DNA from: Sphingobacterium sp. GVS05A
GTDB taxonomy: Bacteria > Bacteroidota > Bacteroidia > Sphingobacteriales > Sphingobacteriaceae
DNA length: 64,000 nucleotides
NCBI RefSeq assembly: GCF_019969845.1
Contig: NZ_JAHXYR010000012.1
Coordinates: forward strand, 106,733-170,732
Reading direction: 5' to 3'
This document shows, piece after piece, positions 52,400 to 62,041 of this stretch. The notes under the pieces were generated by a model, which was given only the letters and a program-made list of their open reading frames with translations, was not told the DNA's origin and did not search any database. Both the position numbers and the translations under genes were made by a program. Within the stretch, counting starts at the first letter, position 1. The number at the start of each line of letters is the position of its first letter.

Positions 52400-54469
52400 T
52401 TAAAAATTAAAATTCATGCCGCCATAATAATTTCGCAATGGGGCTGGATTGAAATACCGACCACCGAAAGCATTGATGTCATTGCCAAGGCTATATTTTT
52501 GGTTCAACAGATTGTCGGCACCAGCAAAAATACTGACTTTATGTCCATTACCTACAGCTTTGCTCCAGGATATTTTGCCTTGTAAAAGATGGTAACGTTT
52601 TGCATAAACGGTATTAGCGTCATCCAATGGTATGGCAGCGGTTAAATTGGAAAGTAGATCCAAATGAAGTTGATAGGGGAAAAGAACATTTAAAGTGTTT
52701 ACCCACACTGTTTTTGGGACAGCGGTTAATTTGTTGCCACTGTAAACTTTATCCCCAACCTGATAGTTTTTGAAAGAATAGTTATTTAACGAGAAATTGC
52801 TTCCGATCTGTATGCTACGGATAAGCCCGACTGACCTTGGTGTTATCAAATAGGCGAGTATAGATGCTTCAATTCCTTTCTGATCTATTTTTCCGGTGTT
52901 CTGAAAATATTCTGCTCCGGTTTCACGTACTTGCCGAATAATGGCATCATCCATTTGATACGTATATGCTGCTGCATCTAATATAACACGACGGTTCCAT
53001 AAGTGCCATCGAACACCGAATTCATGGTTGGTACCAGTCTCAGGCCTTAGGTCCTTATTGATCATATTGTCAGATGAGCGCACTTCCGCAATTGTTGGAG
53101 CTGAAAACCCTTTTGAAATAGAGGCCCGGATTGCTAGCGTCGGTGTCGCCATATAGGAGACAGCGGCTCGCGGCATCCAGGTATTGCCAAAATTGATATG
53201 TGCTTTGTCCTCTTGTGCAACTGGATAACGCTGTTGGTAAGCAATTTTATTTTCATTGAGTCCAATGGACAGTTCGACTTGAAGACGTTCCAACCAAGCT
53301 AGCTGAGTGCGTGCAAAGAATGACTGTTGACTATTTTCCAGCTTATCTTTGGCTTGTGGATTGCCAGCCTGCCCTTGATTATTATCATAATTGTCTATAT
53401 CGTACCAACCTTTTTGAGCCTCTAAACCTAATTGTAGTTCATACTTTAAGTTTTTGCTAAGCTGATCAACATAGGATAAATAGAGCCGTGTTCCCAAGTT
53501 TTTTTCATCCCTTTTTTCATAATTGGTGATAAAGGGGTTTTTGATCTGGTTAGACGAACCGAATACATTGGCAAAGAGGGTTAATTTAGAACTGATACTC
53601 GTTTGGTTACTCACACCACCAAAAAAAGTTTTATCGTAGATTGCCGCTTTTTGTTCCGCAGCACTTGGATTCGGCCCCCCTTTGGGACGGGATTGCCGGC
53701 GATCGCTATCCATTTGTGCAGCAGTAAGACCTCCGGGAGTTTGATACCCCAGATCGGTATAGAATCCAGTGAATTTGAGCTCAGAATGTTTTGCATATTG
53801 CCAATTGTAGTTCAACTGGATGGTTTTCTTGTTCAAGGATGAATGTTGTCGATAACCGTCACTGCGTGTCCAGCTTTGATTGATCGCCAATTGTTGTGTC
53901 TGATTGATTGGAAGCACCGCATTGAGCTGCTGCTGAAACAAGCCATAGGAACCGCCCGTTAACTGTAAGTTGACTTCGGGTTTGGTCAAGTTATTAAAAC
54001 CCTTACTATAGAGTGAAATTACACCACCAGAGTTGGCACCATAAATAGAGCCATCGGGTCCTTTCAATATATTGATCTGGTCTATTGTGTAAGGATCAAT
54101 CAGATTTAGGTAGGTGTTTCCTCCAGCATCTGTGAGTGGAAAATCATCCAGATAGATCTTTACGTTACGGACGCCGAACGGAGAACGGAGCATGCTGCCC
54201 CTTAATGCCAGACGATAGCTTCCGGGAGAGCGTTCTTCCATGCGTAGTCCAGGTACCGTATTCATGACAGTGACGAGCGCCAGTGATTGCTGAGATTGAA
54301 TACGCTGCTGACTTAATACTGCCGCTGATGATGTAAGTCGTAGTAAGGGTTGTTTATTAAAATAAGCTTTAATTTCGACCTGTTCAAGTCTATTGCTGAT
54401 GCTGTCAGTCGTTTGGGCATATAATTTACCACATAGACAAATTGCGGCAAGTAGGTAATTTCTTTTCAT
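52400..54469 (-). CDS. TonB-dependent outer-membrane receptor
   Basis: The 689-residue protein has a signal peptide (MKRNYLLAAICLCGKLYAQ) and a plug domain (about 50-160) containing VPGLRMEERSPGSYRLALRG and ILKGPDGSIYGANSGGVISL. A 22-stranded barrel follows and ends in the terminal aromatic MNFNF. No N-terminal carboxypeptidase-like repeat or SusC signature is present, so a siderophore, metal or vitamin ligand is more likely than a glycan. The ligand is not identifiable. It is preceded by a lipoprotein gene (19 bp) and followed by the SNF2 gene (11 bp). Confidence 0.93.
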   Translation of the reverse strand: MKRNYLLAAICLCGKLYAQTTDSISNRLEQVEIKAYFNKQPLLRLTSSAAVLSQQRIQSQQSLALVTVMNTVPGLRMEERSPGSYRLALRGSMLRSPFGVRNVKIYLDDFPLTDAGGNTYLNLIDPYTIDQINILKGPDGSIYGANSGGVISLYSKGFNNLTKPEVNLQLTGGSYGLFQQQLNAVLPINQTQQLAINQSWTRSDGYRQHSSLNKKTIQLNYNWQYAKHSELKFTGFYTDLGYQTPGGLTAAQMDSDRRQSRPKGGPNPSAAEQKAAIYDKTFFGGVSNQTSISSKLTLFANVFGSSNQIKNPFITNYEKRDEKNLGTRLYLSYVDQLSKNLKYELQLGLEAQKGWYDIDNYDNNQGQAGNPQAKDKLENSQQSFFARTQLAWLERLQVELSIGLNENKIAYQQRYPVAQEDKAHINFGNTWMPRAAVSYMATPTLAIRASISKGFSAPTIAEVRSSDNMINKDLRPETGTNHEFGVRWHLWNRRVILDAAAYTYQMDDAIIRQVRETGAEYFQNTGKIDQKGIEASILAYLITPRSVGLIRSIQIGSNFSLNNYSFKNYQVGDKVYSGNKLTAVPKTVWVNTLNVLFPYQLHLDLLSNLTAAIPLDDANTVYAKRYHLLQGKISWSKAVGNGHKVSIFAGADNLLNQKYSLGNDINAFGGRYFNPAPLRNYYGGMNFNF

Positions 54470-54488
54470 TTTTAATGGTTAGGTTGGC

Positions 54489-55298
54489 CTAGTCCGCAAA
54501 TTCTTGGCTAAAGTAAATTTCAAAAACTGCTTTAGTCTTATTGTATTTCAAGCATTGATAATTGGCATATACCGAGCTCGTCGGTATGCACAGGGTATTA
54601 GCCATAGCATTGGTAGGGAAATCCCTGCTTAAGCAGCCCCGTTTTAGATCAAAGATATTATTTGTTGAAATATTGTCAATCAAGAATGTATTTTCATCAA
54701 TCAAATAATTTGATTGACTTGAACGGATATAATCCTCTTGATAAATCAATTCTGCGCCAATATTATAATCTACTGTTCCATTGGCATAGTAACAATCGGA
54801 TTGACGCAGCAAATTGGATACTTGTACGTCCCGATACAATGTTTTAAAGCGTTTGTTTTTCTGATCGAAAAGAAGGATTTCAATTTGATATTTTTCTTTA
54901 TCATAGACAATATATGCCAGATCGTTCCCCTTATTCTCAAAAATATCCCCTTTTGTACGCGCCAATATATTGAGATTTGCATGAGTCTCGAAATAGTTCT
55001 TTTGCTCTTCGGCAAGGTCTGCTTGCAGTTTTAGATGTAATTTTTCAAAGAGCCCCTCATCAGCCAATTTGACCAGCTGTTTGCGTTGCTGATTAGCTAT
55101 CTTATTGAATCGCGGATTAGCATAGGTGGACGTATCGAGCAAAGGTTTCACTGCTTGGGGACTTTCATTCACCTGCTGACTTTGGTTATTGACCATACTG
55201 TCTTTTGCCGGAATAGCCTGAGGGTTAGATTGTGATGTTTGCTGACAGGAGGCAAATCCAAAAAGCAAAAGGTATAGAAAAATTGTCTGTAAATTCAT
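54489..55298 (-). CDS. Putative lipoprotein of unknown function
   Basis: The 269-residue protein begins with a lipoprotein signal peptide, LLLFGFASC, with the lipidated cysteine near residue 18. A Gln/Ser/Pro-rich linker (about 19-50) and a globular domain of about 210 residues follow. I do not recognise the family. The cysteines in the mature part (RQSDCYYANG and KRGCLSRDF) could form a disulfide. It is transcribed with the TonB receptor downstream, so it may assist uptake of the same ligand; that is inference from gene order. Confidence 0.7.
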   Translation of the reverse strand: MNLQTIFLYLLLFGFASCQQTSQSNPQAIPAKDSMVNNQSQQVNESPQAVKPLLDTSTYANPRFNKIANQQRKQLVKLADEGLFEKLHLKLQADLAEEQKNYFETHANLNILARTKGDIFENKGNDLAYIVYDKEKYQIEILLFDQKNKRFKTLYRDVQVSNLLRQSDCYYANGTVDYNIGAELIYQEDYIRSSQSNYLIDENTFLIDNISTNNIFDLKRGCLSRDFPTNAMANTLCIPTSSVYANYQCLKYNKTKAVFEIYFSQEFAD

Positions 55299-55407
55299 GC
55301 GTATTTATCTTCAATAGGGGACTTCATCCCTTGGATTCTGGACGAAGTCACAATATCGGCTAATTTAATGAATTTATAGAAAAGAAGTCTTGCCGCTTTC
55401 CATTAAA

Positions 55408-56718
55408 TTAAAATGCTTCATTCAATCCGAGGAAGAATCCACGGGATCCATATTTTCCTATGGCATAGTCCAAGCAGAGGTTTGTTCGGGTGGCTTTGTT
55501 AAACAGTACCCGTAACCCTGCACCACCGCCCGGTTGCCACCTTTCAAAAAGTTTTGTGCCCAATTCATCACTTGCACTTTGGAGGTTGAAAAATGCAGCG
55601 CCACTCAAAAAGCGATTTTTTAAAATTGGGAAACGGTATTCTGTTTCCGCATAGGCAAAAGAAGGTCCCTTGAAATAGCCAATTGTATAACCGCGACCAG
55701 TCCTCACAGCAGCATCTCTTCCTGTACCAGGGAGGTCGAAGTAGGGGAGAACGCCTCCAAGTTTGTAAGAGCCCCAATACCAAAAAGCAAGCACATGTGC
55801 TGGATCTGACTGCGATAAACTAAAGTATTTCCGAAAGTCGGTTGTGAGCTGGACGGCATTTTTGCTACTGCCCAGTAAGCTTGTATTCCATCGTAGGCCG
55901 ATGTCCGAATAGATTCCTTTATAAGGTCTGTTGGGATTATCCCGGGTCGTATATTGTATATTCAATAGGAGGCCATTGGAGTTGTAGCTATCAGGAGCAA
56001 AACCATGCTTTTCGGTATATATTGTATTGGGGGTAATATTGCCATTTGGTCCACTGCTCGTTATTTTCCGTCGTAGATCGAATGCCACTCCGGCTCCTAA
56101 AAATAAGTCATCAGCAACCTTTTTATACACCTTTTCATTAAAAGTAAAGGCATTATATTTGGCACCATATTTTTTATGCTCGGGATTGGCAAGTATTTCC
56201 TCCTCCTCATTGTTCCATTTGCCCTGCGGGGTCATACCCAAACCTGCGTCTAGGGCAACCATTTTAACCAACGCAAAAGCCCCCTGAAAATTCAGCTTAT
56301 TGTTTGGGGTAAATACATTGTGGCTAATATAGAAAACCATAATGTTTTTGGTCGTAATGGAGGCTGACGTTGCGGCGATTGACATGGTTGTTGTTTTTGG
56401 ATCACCCAGTACTTTTCCAGCAACAGCTTTGACACCGATCTGTCCACCAATTGTCGGATTATACGCAATGTTTGGCATCAGGGTAATCGGAGAACGTTTG
56501 CTGGATTTTTCCTTTTTACGTTTGGGATGGATAATCCGGCCGATCAAATCCGATATATCATATTGGCTCGCCAGAATAGAATCACGCTGTTTTTTATAGA
56601 AGGAAGCCGAATCTATTTCAGTTTCAGATTGAGCCACAAGCCTATTGGATGTCAGCAGAAAACAAGGTAGTAAAAAACAGAGCGTGAATAAATAACGATG
56701 ACGTAAAAATTGCTGCAT
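55408..56718 (-). CDS. BamA/TamA-like outer-membrane protein (surface antigen D15 barrel)
   Basis: This 436-residue protein has a signal peptide (about 1-29, ending RLVAQS) and a 16-stranded Omp85-type barrel. The GAAFFNLQSASDELGTKLFERWQPGGGAGLRV region matches the D15 C-terminal signature. It ends GFFLGLNEAF with a terminal phenylalanine. There is no POTRA domain: only about 60 residues precede the barrel. Such short members are patatin-associated or stand-alone barrels of unknown role, distinct from essential BamA. Confidence 0.8.
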   Translation of the reverse strand: MQQFLRHRYLFTLCFLLPCFLLTSNRLVAQSETEIDSASFYKKQRDSILASQYDISDLIGRIIHPKRKKEKSSKRSPITLMPNIAYNPTIGGQIGVKAVAGKVLGDPKTTTMSIAATSASITTKNIMVFYISHNVFTPNNKLNFQGAFALVKMVALDAGLGMTPQGKWNNEEEEILANPEHKKYGAKYNAFTFNEKVYKKVADDLFLGAGVAFDLRRKITSSGPNGNITPNTIYTEKHGFAPDSYNSNGLLLNIQYTTRDNPNRPYKGIYSDIGLRWNTSLLGSSKNAVQLTTDFRKYFSLSQSDPAHVLAFWYWGSYKLGGVLPYFDLPGTGRDAAVRTGRGYTIGYFKGPSFAYAETEYRFPILKNRFLSGAAFFNLQSASDELGTKLFERWQPGGGAGLRVLFNKATRTNLCLDYAIGKYGSRGFFLGLNEAF

Positions 56719-56922
56719 ACCTTCGGGTTTATCTTAGATCTAAACGTCAAAAATATTAAAATGTTTTTTAAAGGAATGAACACAATTTTATTTTGAACAG
56801 GTATTGGGGCTAGCCAATTCTTGTTGGGCCGCAAATTATCCGCTTGAATCGTTGCGTACTAAAACGCGAAAATGTGTGTGGTAAGCAATTTTCAGCAATG
56901 GGACAGAATCACACAATTAAAC

Positions 56923-56954
56923 TTGGAAGTAAGGGGAAATTTATCTTAGTTTTG
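56923..56954 (+). promoter_or_regulatory. Promoter of the M1 peptidase gene
   Basis: TTG (56923-56925), 21 nt, TAGTTTTG (56947-56954), ending 18 nt before the ATG. Confidence 0.5.
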
Positions 56955-56972
56955 ATTATTTAATTCAGACAT

Positions 56973-58853
56973 ATGATACGACAAAATATATATCGCTGCA
57001 GCTTGGCCTTGCTGTTGCTAACGGGTTTTGCGCAAGCACAGGAACTCTATATGCCCAGGAATATTAAACAAGCCATTGAAAAAGGTACGCGGACCACAAC
57101 CGGTGTGCCTGGTAAAAATTACTGGCAAAACTTTGGGAAATATGATGTCAAGGTACAGTTGGATCCTACCGCGAAGACCGTCCATGGGAATGAAACAATT
57201 TTATATACCAATAATAGCCCCGATACATTAAAGCAATTGGCGATTCGATTTGTGAACAATGTACACAAACCCAATGCTGCACGTGCTAATTATGCTTCGG
57301 ACGACTATCTGACATCGGGGTTAAAGATAAAATTCTTTAAACTCAACGGACAGGTTTATGAGGTCAATAGTGGAGATTGGGGAACAGTCAAACTCAGTGA
57401 TTTTGGGCAGAAAATTCTTCCCGGAACAGTGGCAACCTTAGAGATTATCTGGGAATATCCATTATCGGTTGAGAGCGACCGCGATGGCATGCTCAATGCA
57501 TCTACTTTCTATTGTGCTTATTCCTATCCACGTGTATCTGTCTATGATGATTATAATGGCTGGGATGTTTTGGAGCATAACGGTAGACAGGAGTTCTATA
57601 ATGGTTTCAATGATTATCAGTTTGAAATTGCTGTTCCTAAGAATTTTGTCGTATGGGCCACAGGAGAGCTTCAGAATGCGGCGGAAGTATTGCAGAAGCC
57701 TATTTTAGAACGCTTTGAGCAATCGAAACAGAGTGATGAGCCTATCCATGTTGCTACAGTATCTGAAATGAAGGAGGGCAGGGTAACCGCACAGCAAGAA
57801 TGGAATAAGTGGAAATTTAAAGCAACTTATGTTCCTGACTTTTGTTTCAGTGTGAGCGACAATTATATATGGGATGCTGGTAGTGTGGATCTGGGGACCA
57901 AACGCGTCAGTGTACAATCCAGTTATGTTGCTGGCACTCCCGATTTTGAACAGTATATTGGCTGGCAGCAATACTGTATCGACTGGTTTTCCAAAAATTG
58001 GCCTGGTGTGACCTACCCTTATCCGACAATGACAGCAGTACAGGGATTTGCAGATATGGAATACCCGATGATGATCAATGATTCAAGTGTGCCCGACAAT
58101 TTTGTTGATGCCCGACAAACAGCAGATCATGAGATCGCACATACCTATTTCCCTTTTTACATGGGGATCAATGAGACCCGATATGGTTATATGGATGAAG
58201 GCTGGGCTACAGCACTTGAATTTTGGATTGGTAATGCGGAGATCGGAGCCGAAAAGAATAAGGAGCTTTTTAAAGAGTCACGCGTGAAACGATATATCTT
58301 TGACCCGTCTACAGAAGAGGATCAACCATTGATTACCATGACTTCACAGTTAAATGGTTTGGGCTACGGAAATAATGCCTATATCAAAGCTGCCTTATCG
58401 TATATCGCGTTAAGGGATTATTTAGGTGATGCGGTTTTCAAAAAAGCGCTACATCATTATATGGATCTTTGGCATGGTAAACACCCTACGCCATGGGATT
58501 TCTTTTATAGTATCAATGCCGGAGCTGGTCAGAATTTAAATTGGTTTTGGAAAAACTGGTATTTTACCAATAATTACATCGATTTAAAGGTGGATAGCTT
58601 TAAGCAATCTGGTAACAAAAACACTTTGTCGATCACAAACGTAGGGGGATTTGCGGTTCCATTTGATGTCTTGATTACCTATACAGACGGCACTTTGGAA
58701 ACAAAACATCAAACACCTATAATTTGGCAACAGAATGAAAAACAGGCAACAGTCAGCTGGTCATCTTCAAAGAAAGTGAAGAAAATTACGTTGGATGGGG
58801 GTGTCTTTATGGACTATACAGCCAAAGACAATGATTGGGCAGCTTTAAGATAA
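56973..58853 (+). CDS. M1 family metallopeptidase (exported)
   Basis: The 626-residue protein has a signal peptide (CSLALLLLTGFAQAQ) and the M1 zinc motif HEIAHTYFPFYMGINETRYGYMDEGWA, in which HExxH and the glutamate 18 residues later are all present. The aminopeptidase exopeptidase motif appears in variant form (GFADMEYPMMIN in place of GAMEN). The protein should be periplasmic and cleave peptides or N-terminal residues. It is alone and ends in a hairpin terminator. Confidence 0.92.
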   Translation: MIRQNIYRCSLALLLLTGFAQAQELYMPRNIKQAIEKGTRTTTGVPGKNYWQNFGKYDVKVQLDPTAKTVHGNETILYTNNSPDTLKQLAIRFVNNVHKPNAARANYASDDYLTSGLKIKFFKLNGQVYEVNSGDWGTVKLSDFGQKILPGTVATLEIIWEYPLSVESDRDGMLNASTFYCAYSYPRVSVYDDYNGWDVLEHNGRQEFYNGFNDYQFEIAVPKNFVVWATGELQNAAEVLQKPILERFEQSKQSDEPIHVATVSEMKEGRVTAQQEWNKWKFKATYVPDFCFSVSDNYIWDAGSVDLGTKRVSVQSSYVAGTPDFEQYIGWQQYCIDWFSKNWPGVTYPYPTMTAVQGFADMEYPMMINDSSVPDNFVDARQTADHEIAHTYFPFYMGINETRYGYMDEGWATALEFWIGNAEIGAEKNKELFKESRVKRYIFDPSTEEDQPLITMTSQLNGLGYGNNAYIKAALSYIALRDYLGDAVFKKALHHYMDLWHGKHPTPWDFFYSINAGAGQNLNWFWKNWYFTNNYIDLKVDSFKQSGNKNTLSITNVGGFAVPFDVLITYTDGTLETKHQTPIIWQQNEKQATVSWSSSKKVKKITLDGGVFMDYTAKDNDWAALR

Positions 58854-58863
58854 CAACGTTATC

Positions 58864-58899
58864 TGTGTCAATCTCCTTCTTATAAAGGAGATTGACACA
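58864..58899 (+). terminator. Hairpin behind the M1 peptidase gene
   Basis: A perfect 15-bp stem (58864-58878/58885-58899) with a 6-nt loop starts 11 bp behind the stop. No long T-run follows. Confidence 0.6.
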
Positions 58900-59072
58900 A
58901 TTCCTATTAAATTTATAGCCTCACATTGTCTGACAATGAAATTATTGTGCGCTTAGGTCGGCTCCCATCTTAAAGTTGATGTCTTTGCAGCTGCTGATAT
59001 CAGTGCTGAATATCCTTTCCCATATGGATGGGTAATTTGAAAATAATCAGCTTTACGAATCAATTGTCTGTG

Positions 59073-59687
59073 CTATTGAAAATTGTCAATAGTTCTGAAG
59101 GTCAGATTCACACGAGGCATAAATGCCTTTTTTGTAGGGGGAAGACGGTGCAACCAATACGTCTGTGTAAGATCCTTCATAACCAGAAGACTACCATTTC
59201 CCAAAATAAGATCTACTTTTTCTTTTGTCGTTTTGTGCTTGAATGCAAACTTTCTTTCGGCTCCAAAACTTAAAGAAGCAATGGCGCCATTTTTCTTTAG
59301 GTCTTTTTCTCCGTCACTGTGCCAGGCCATACCTTCATCACCATTGTGATATAGATTCAATAAACAAGAATTATAAGTTTCCTGTGTTTTTAATTCAGCA
59401 AGTGTTTTTAGTTCCAGTAGCTCTTTTGTCCAAGGGAGAGCTCTTTTGGTGGTATTGGAATAGCTATATTCAAAAGCCTGATCCCCATACCAGGCAACTT
59501 TGCGTTTAGTGATAATTTCGTTTCCAAAAATAATCGCACGATCGTTTACCCATTCGATGGAATTCATCAACAGGTTAAAATAGTGATCCGCTTGTTGCGG
59601 ATCTAGTATTTTGCCATAGTAATTGACTGTCCCATCATAGGGAAGTATATTTTTGTTTCCATCAAAAAGATTGTCGAAAAGTTCCAT
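59073..59687 (-). CDS. AlkB-type Fe(II)/2-oxoglutarate DNA dealkylase
   Basis: The start is set at 59687 (MELFDNLFDGNKN), 23 bp behind the upstream gene's stop, giving 204 residues. An upstream in-frame codon would run back into that gene. The iron-binding HxD appears in GMAWHSDGE, and the distal His and the 2-oxoglutarate-binding arginines lie in LHRLPPTKKAFMPRVNLTFR. That RVNLTFR ending is characteristic of AlkB. It removes alkyl groups from damaged bases by oxidation. It is cotranscribed with an Ada-like gene, forming an alkylation-response unit. Confidence 0.93.
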   Translation of the reverse strand: MELFDNLFDGNKNILPYDGTVNYYGKILDPQQADHYFNLLMNSIEWVNDRAIIFGNEIITKRKVAWYGDQAFEYSYSNTTKRALPWTKELLELKTLAELKTQETYNSCLLNLYHNGDEGMAWHSDGEKDLKKNGAIASLSFGAERKFAFKHKTTKEKVDLILGNGSLLVMKDLTQTYWLHRLPPTKKAFMPRVNLTFRTIDNFQ

Positions 59688-59710
59688 GTTATCCTTACTG
59701 TTTTGTTGCC

Positions 59711-60547
59711 CTATATTGCCGTGTGGAGGCTCTCCCAGCCTATGATCGCTGTCTTTCTTATCGGATCCCAACGATACCCACCAAATATGCCACTGTTTTG
59801 GATGACCCGGTGACAAGGAATTAGATAGGCAATAGGGTTACTGCCAATAGCTGTGCCTACAGCACGTGAAGCCTTGGGATTTCCGATTTGAGAAGCAATC
59901 GAACCATAAGTGCTTAAATTACCCATGGGAATTTTTAACAGTGCTTCCCATACCTTCAACTGAAATTCTGTTCCTTTGAGATGCAATTTCACTTGACTGA
60001 TATCATTATTCTGTGGATTTAATGCTTTTAGTGCATTTTCATGCATTACATCCTGCTGCAGTGTATATTTTGCGTTTGGGAAGCGCTTTTGAAGGATTTC
60101 GAACGCAGATTCTTTATCTTCCTCATAAGCAATATGACAGATGCCTTTTGAAGTAGAGGCTATGATGATGGGGCCAAAAAGTGTTTCATAATAATAGTAT
60201 GAAATGAGTAGGTTAGCACCTTCATTCTTGTACTCAGCAGGTGTCATCCCTTCGATATTGATAAACAGTTCGTGTAATCTGCTGCTACTCGAAAGGCCCA
60301 GCTGAAAAGTGGTTTCTGCAATATTGTTTTCCTTCAATAATGATTTGGCGTGATTTAAACTGATATATTGCAAGAACTTCTTCGGGCTTGTGCCTGCCCA
60401 GGAGGTAAACATCCGTTGGAAATGAGCTTCACTCATGTAGACATGAGAAGCGATCTGTCCCAGTGTGGGTTGAGTTCTGAAATTTTCTTGTAAGAAATGT
60501 ATTGCCTTGGCGATACGTTGAAAATCTACTTCTTGTTGAATAGTCAT
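59711..60547 (-). CDS. Ada-like AraC regulator fused to O6-methylguanine-DNA methyltransferase
   Basis: This 278-residue protein has an N-terminal AraC-type double helix-turn-helix (about 8-105; LGQIASHVYMSEAHFQRMF) and a C-terminal alkyltransferase domain (about 110-278). The acceptor cysteine is in PCHRVI. Unlike E. coli Ada, it lacks the N-terminal zinc/phosphotriester-sensing domain with its regulatory cysteine. It repairs O6-methylguanine by suicide transfer and may regulate itself and the AlkB gene; how it would sense damage without the missing domain is unclear. Confidence 0.92.
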   Translation of the reverse strand: MTIQQEVDFQRIAKAIHFLQENFRTQPTLGQIASHVYMSEAHFQRMFTSWAGTSPKKFLQYISLNHAKSLLKENNIAETTFQLGLSSSSRLHELFINIEGMTPAEYKNEGANLLISYYYYETLFGPIIIASTSKGICHIAYEEDKESAFEILQKRFPNAKYTLQQDVMHENALKALNPQNNDISQVKLHLKGTEFQLKVWEALLKIPMGNLSTYGSIASQIGNPKASRAVGTAIGSNPIAYLIPCHRVIQNSGIFGGYRWDPIRKTAIIGWESLHTAI

Positions 60548-60626
60548 GATTGTCCATTTAGTTTATACAAAGTTGCTAAGAAGAAGAAGTTTATAAAATC
60601 CGATTTATGCTAAATTGAACGAATTT

Positions 60627-60914
60627 TTAAGAAGTTTTATCCGAATGTCCCAATGATTTTTCAGGGGCGACAATATCCCGGATCAGTTGCTTTAATTCCT
60701 TTATTTCGGGAAATCGGCCTGCTCTTTTTCGATCAAAGATTTCGTTGTTGTCTATGCGTATGGTATAACGGCCGGCAATTTCACTTGGAATAAGGAGGAC
60801 GCCATGGATATCTTCCGTGAATGAGCTCAATATCTCCTGAGACATATAAGCTGCGCGCAACATCCAATTGCATTTTGGACAGTATTCAATTTCGATAACA
60901 GGTTTTGATGCCAT
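60627..60914 (-). CDS. SelT/SelW/SelH (Rdx) family protein
   Basis: This 95-residue thioredoxin-fold protein has the CxxC redox motif near the N-terminus (EIEYCPKCNWMLRAAYMSQEIL). The first position is cysteine rather than selenocysteine. The hallmark central strands FTEDIHGVLLIPSEIAGRYTI follow. The role of this family is not well defined; it is a small cytosolic redox protein. It sits upstream of the Ada-like gene on the same strand, 79 bp away. Confidence 0.88.
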   Translation of the reverse strand: MASKPVIEIEYCPKCNWMLRAAYMSQEILSSFTEDIHGVLLIPSEIAGRYTIRIDNNEIFDRKRAGRFPEIKELKQLIRDIVAPEKSLGHSDKTS

Positions 60915-60994
60915 GATTTAAACTAAGATAGTATGCGTTCTATAAAACAAATGTACTTATCTCTCTGCTGTCATCAAAACGTCCATAAGAAATC

Positions 60995-61035
60995 CACCCC
61001 AGACCGTTGACAAATAGTCGTTAAATAGTCTGGGG
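60995..61035 (-). terminator. Hairpin behind the dioxygenase gene
   Basis: ACCCCAGAC (60995-61003) pairs with GTCTGGGGT (61027-61035) across a 23-nt loop. It lies 33 bp behind the minus-strand stop; no clear T-run follows. Confidence 0.5.
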
Positions 61036-61068
61036 TGAAATCTTATTTCATTATATTGTTTTTTTCAG

Positions 61069-61953
61069 CTAACCGATCTTTAATGAAGTCATGGTGAGTG
61101 AGCCTGCTACCGAATTGTCATTGAACAAAAATAAGTCTTCATTTTTTTCCTGTAAAGCCAGTGTATAAATTAAAGGAAGATAGTGTTCCGGTGTTGGGAT
61201 TGCCAGGTCAAACTCTTTTCCCTGTTGCCTGAAATCAATTAAAGCCCGATGGTTGCCATCTTGAATAAACTTTTTCATTTTATCATTTGCAATGGAGGCC
61301 CATTCGTAGGCGTATCCGGTTGTGTTGAGTTTATCCCAGGCTACCATTCGGAGATTGTGGACCATGTTGCCGCTTCCGATAATCAATACACCTTTTTTTC
61401 GTAGCTCAGCCAGCTGCTGTGCAATTTCATAATGATAGGAAGCTGGTTGGGTGTAGTCAATACTCATCTGAATAATGGGTACATCAGCATTGGGGTATAA
61501 ATGTTTGACAACAGACCAGGAGCCGTGATCCAATCCCCATTTATCGTCAAGATGAATTTCGGTTTTCGTGACGATACGCTGTGTTTCTTGGGCTAAAGAT
61601 GGGCTTCCGGGTGCAGGATATTGTACGTCAAACAGAGCTTGGGGGAAACCTCCAAAGTCATGAATGGTAGCCGGATGCTCCATGGCGGTAACAAATGTTC
61701 CACGTGTCTCCCAATGCGCCGAGATAACCAGGATTGCTTTCGGCTTTTCGAATGTTTGTCCTATTTTTCTGAATCCTTGAACAAACTCATTGTCTTCAAT
61801 GGCGTTCATGGGGCTTCCATGTCCTAAAAAAAGAGCTGGAAATTTATCTGTCGCAGTAAGTTCAGTCGACAATTTACGTAATGAACTTGCGGGACTAGCT
61901 ATGCCTGATAAGGGTAATGTTGCCATAATTTTTATAAAATCCTTTCTACGCAT
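61069..61953 (-). CDS. DODA-type extradiol ring-opening dioxygenase (YgiD-like)
   Basis: The 294-residue LigB-superfamily enzyme has PALFLGHGSPMNAIEDNEF with the first metal histidine, SAHWETRGTFVTA, and DHGSWSVVKHLYPNADVPIIQMS. These are the conserved histidines of the DOPA/catechol dioxygenase family. The leader MRRKDFIKIMATLPLSGIASPASS resembles a short export signal with an RR pair, which is unusual for this family; an alternative start would give a plain cytosolic enzyme. The natural substrate is probably a catechol but is not known. Confidence 0.87.
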   Translation of the reverse strand: MRRKDFIKIMATLPLSGIASPASSLRKLSTELTATDKFPALFLGHGSPMNAIEDNEFVQGFRKIGQTFEKPKAILVISAHWETRGTFVTAMEHPATIHDFGGFPQALFDVQYPAPGSPSLAQETQRIVTKTEIHLDDKWGLDHGSWSVVKHLYPNADVPIIQMSIDYTQPASYHYEIAQQLAELRKKGVLIIGSGNMVHNLRMVAWDKLNTTGYAYEWASIANDKMKKFIQDGNHRALIDFRQQGKEFDLAIPTPEHYLPLIYTLALQEKNEDLFLFNDNSVAGSLTMTSLKIG

Positions 61954-62041
61954 TTGAATATTCCTAATAGCGTTAATTGTTATTACAAAATTAAGTAGAG
62001 TCGGGTGGGAGGGGGTATTGTTTTTTAGTCAATCTGTTGTA

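Noticed and set aside
59688..59816. 43-residue N-terminal extension of the AlkB protein
   Set aside because: It overlaps the 3' end of the Ada-like gene in another frame and lacks similarity to AlkB; the ATG at 59687 gives the normal length.
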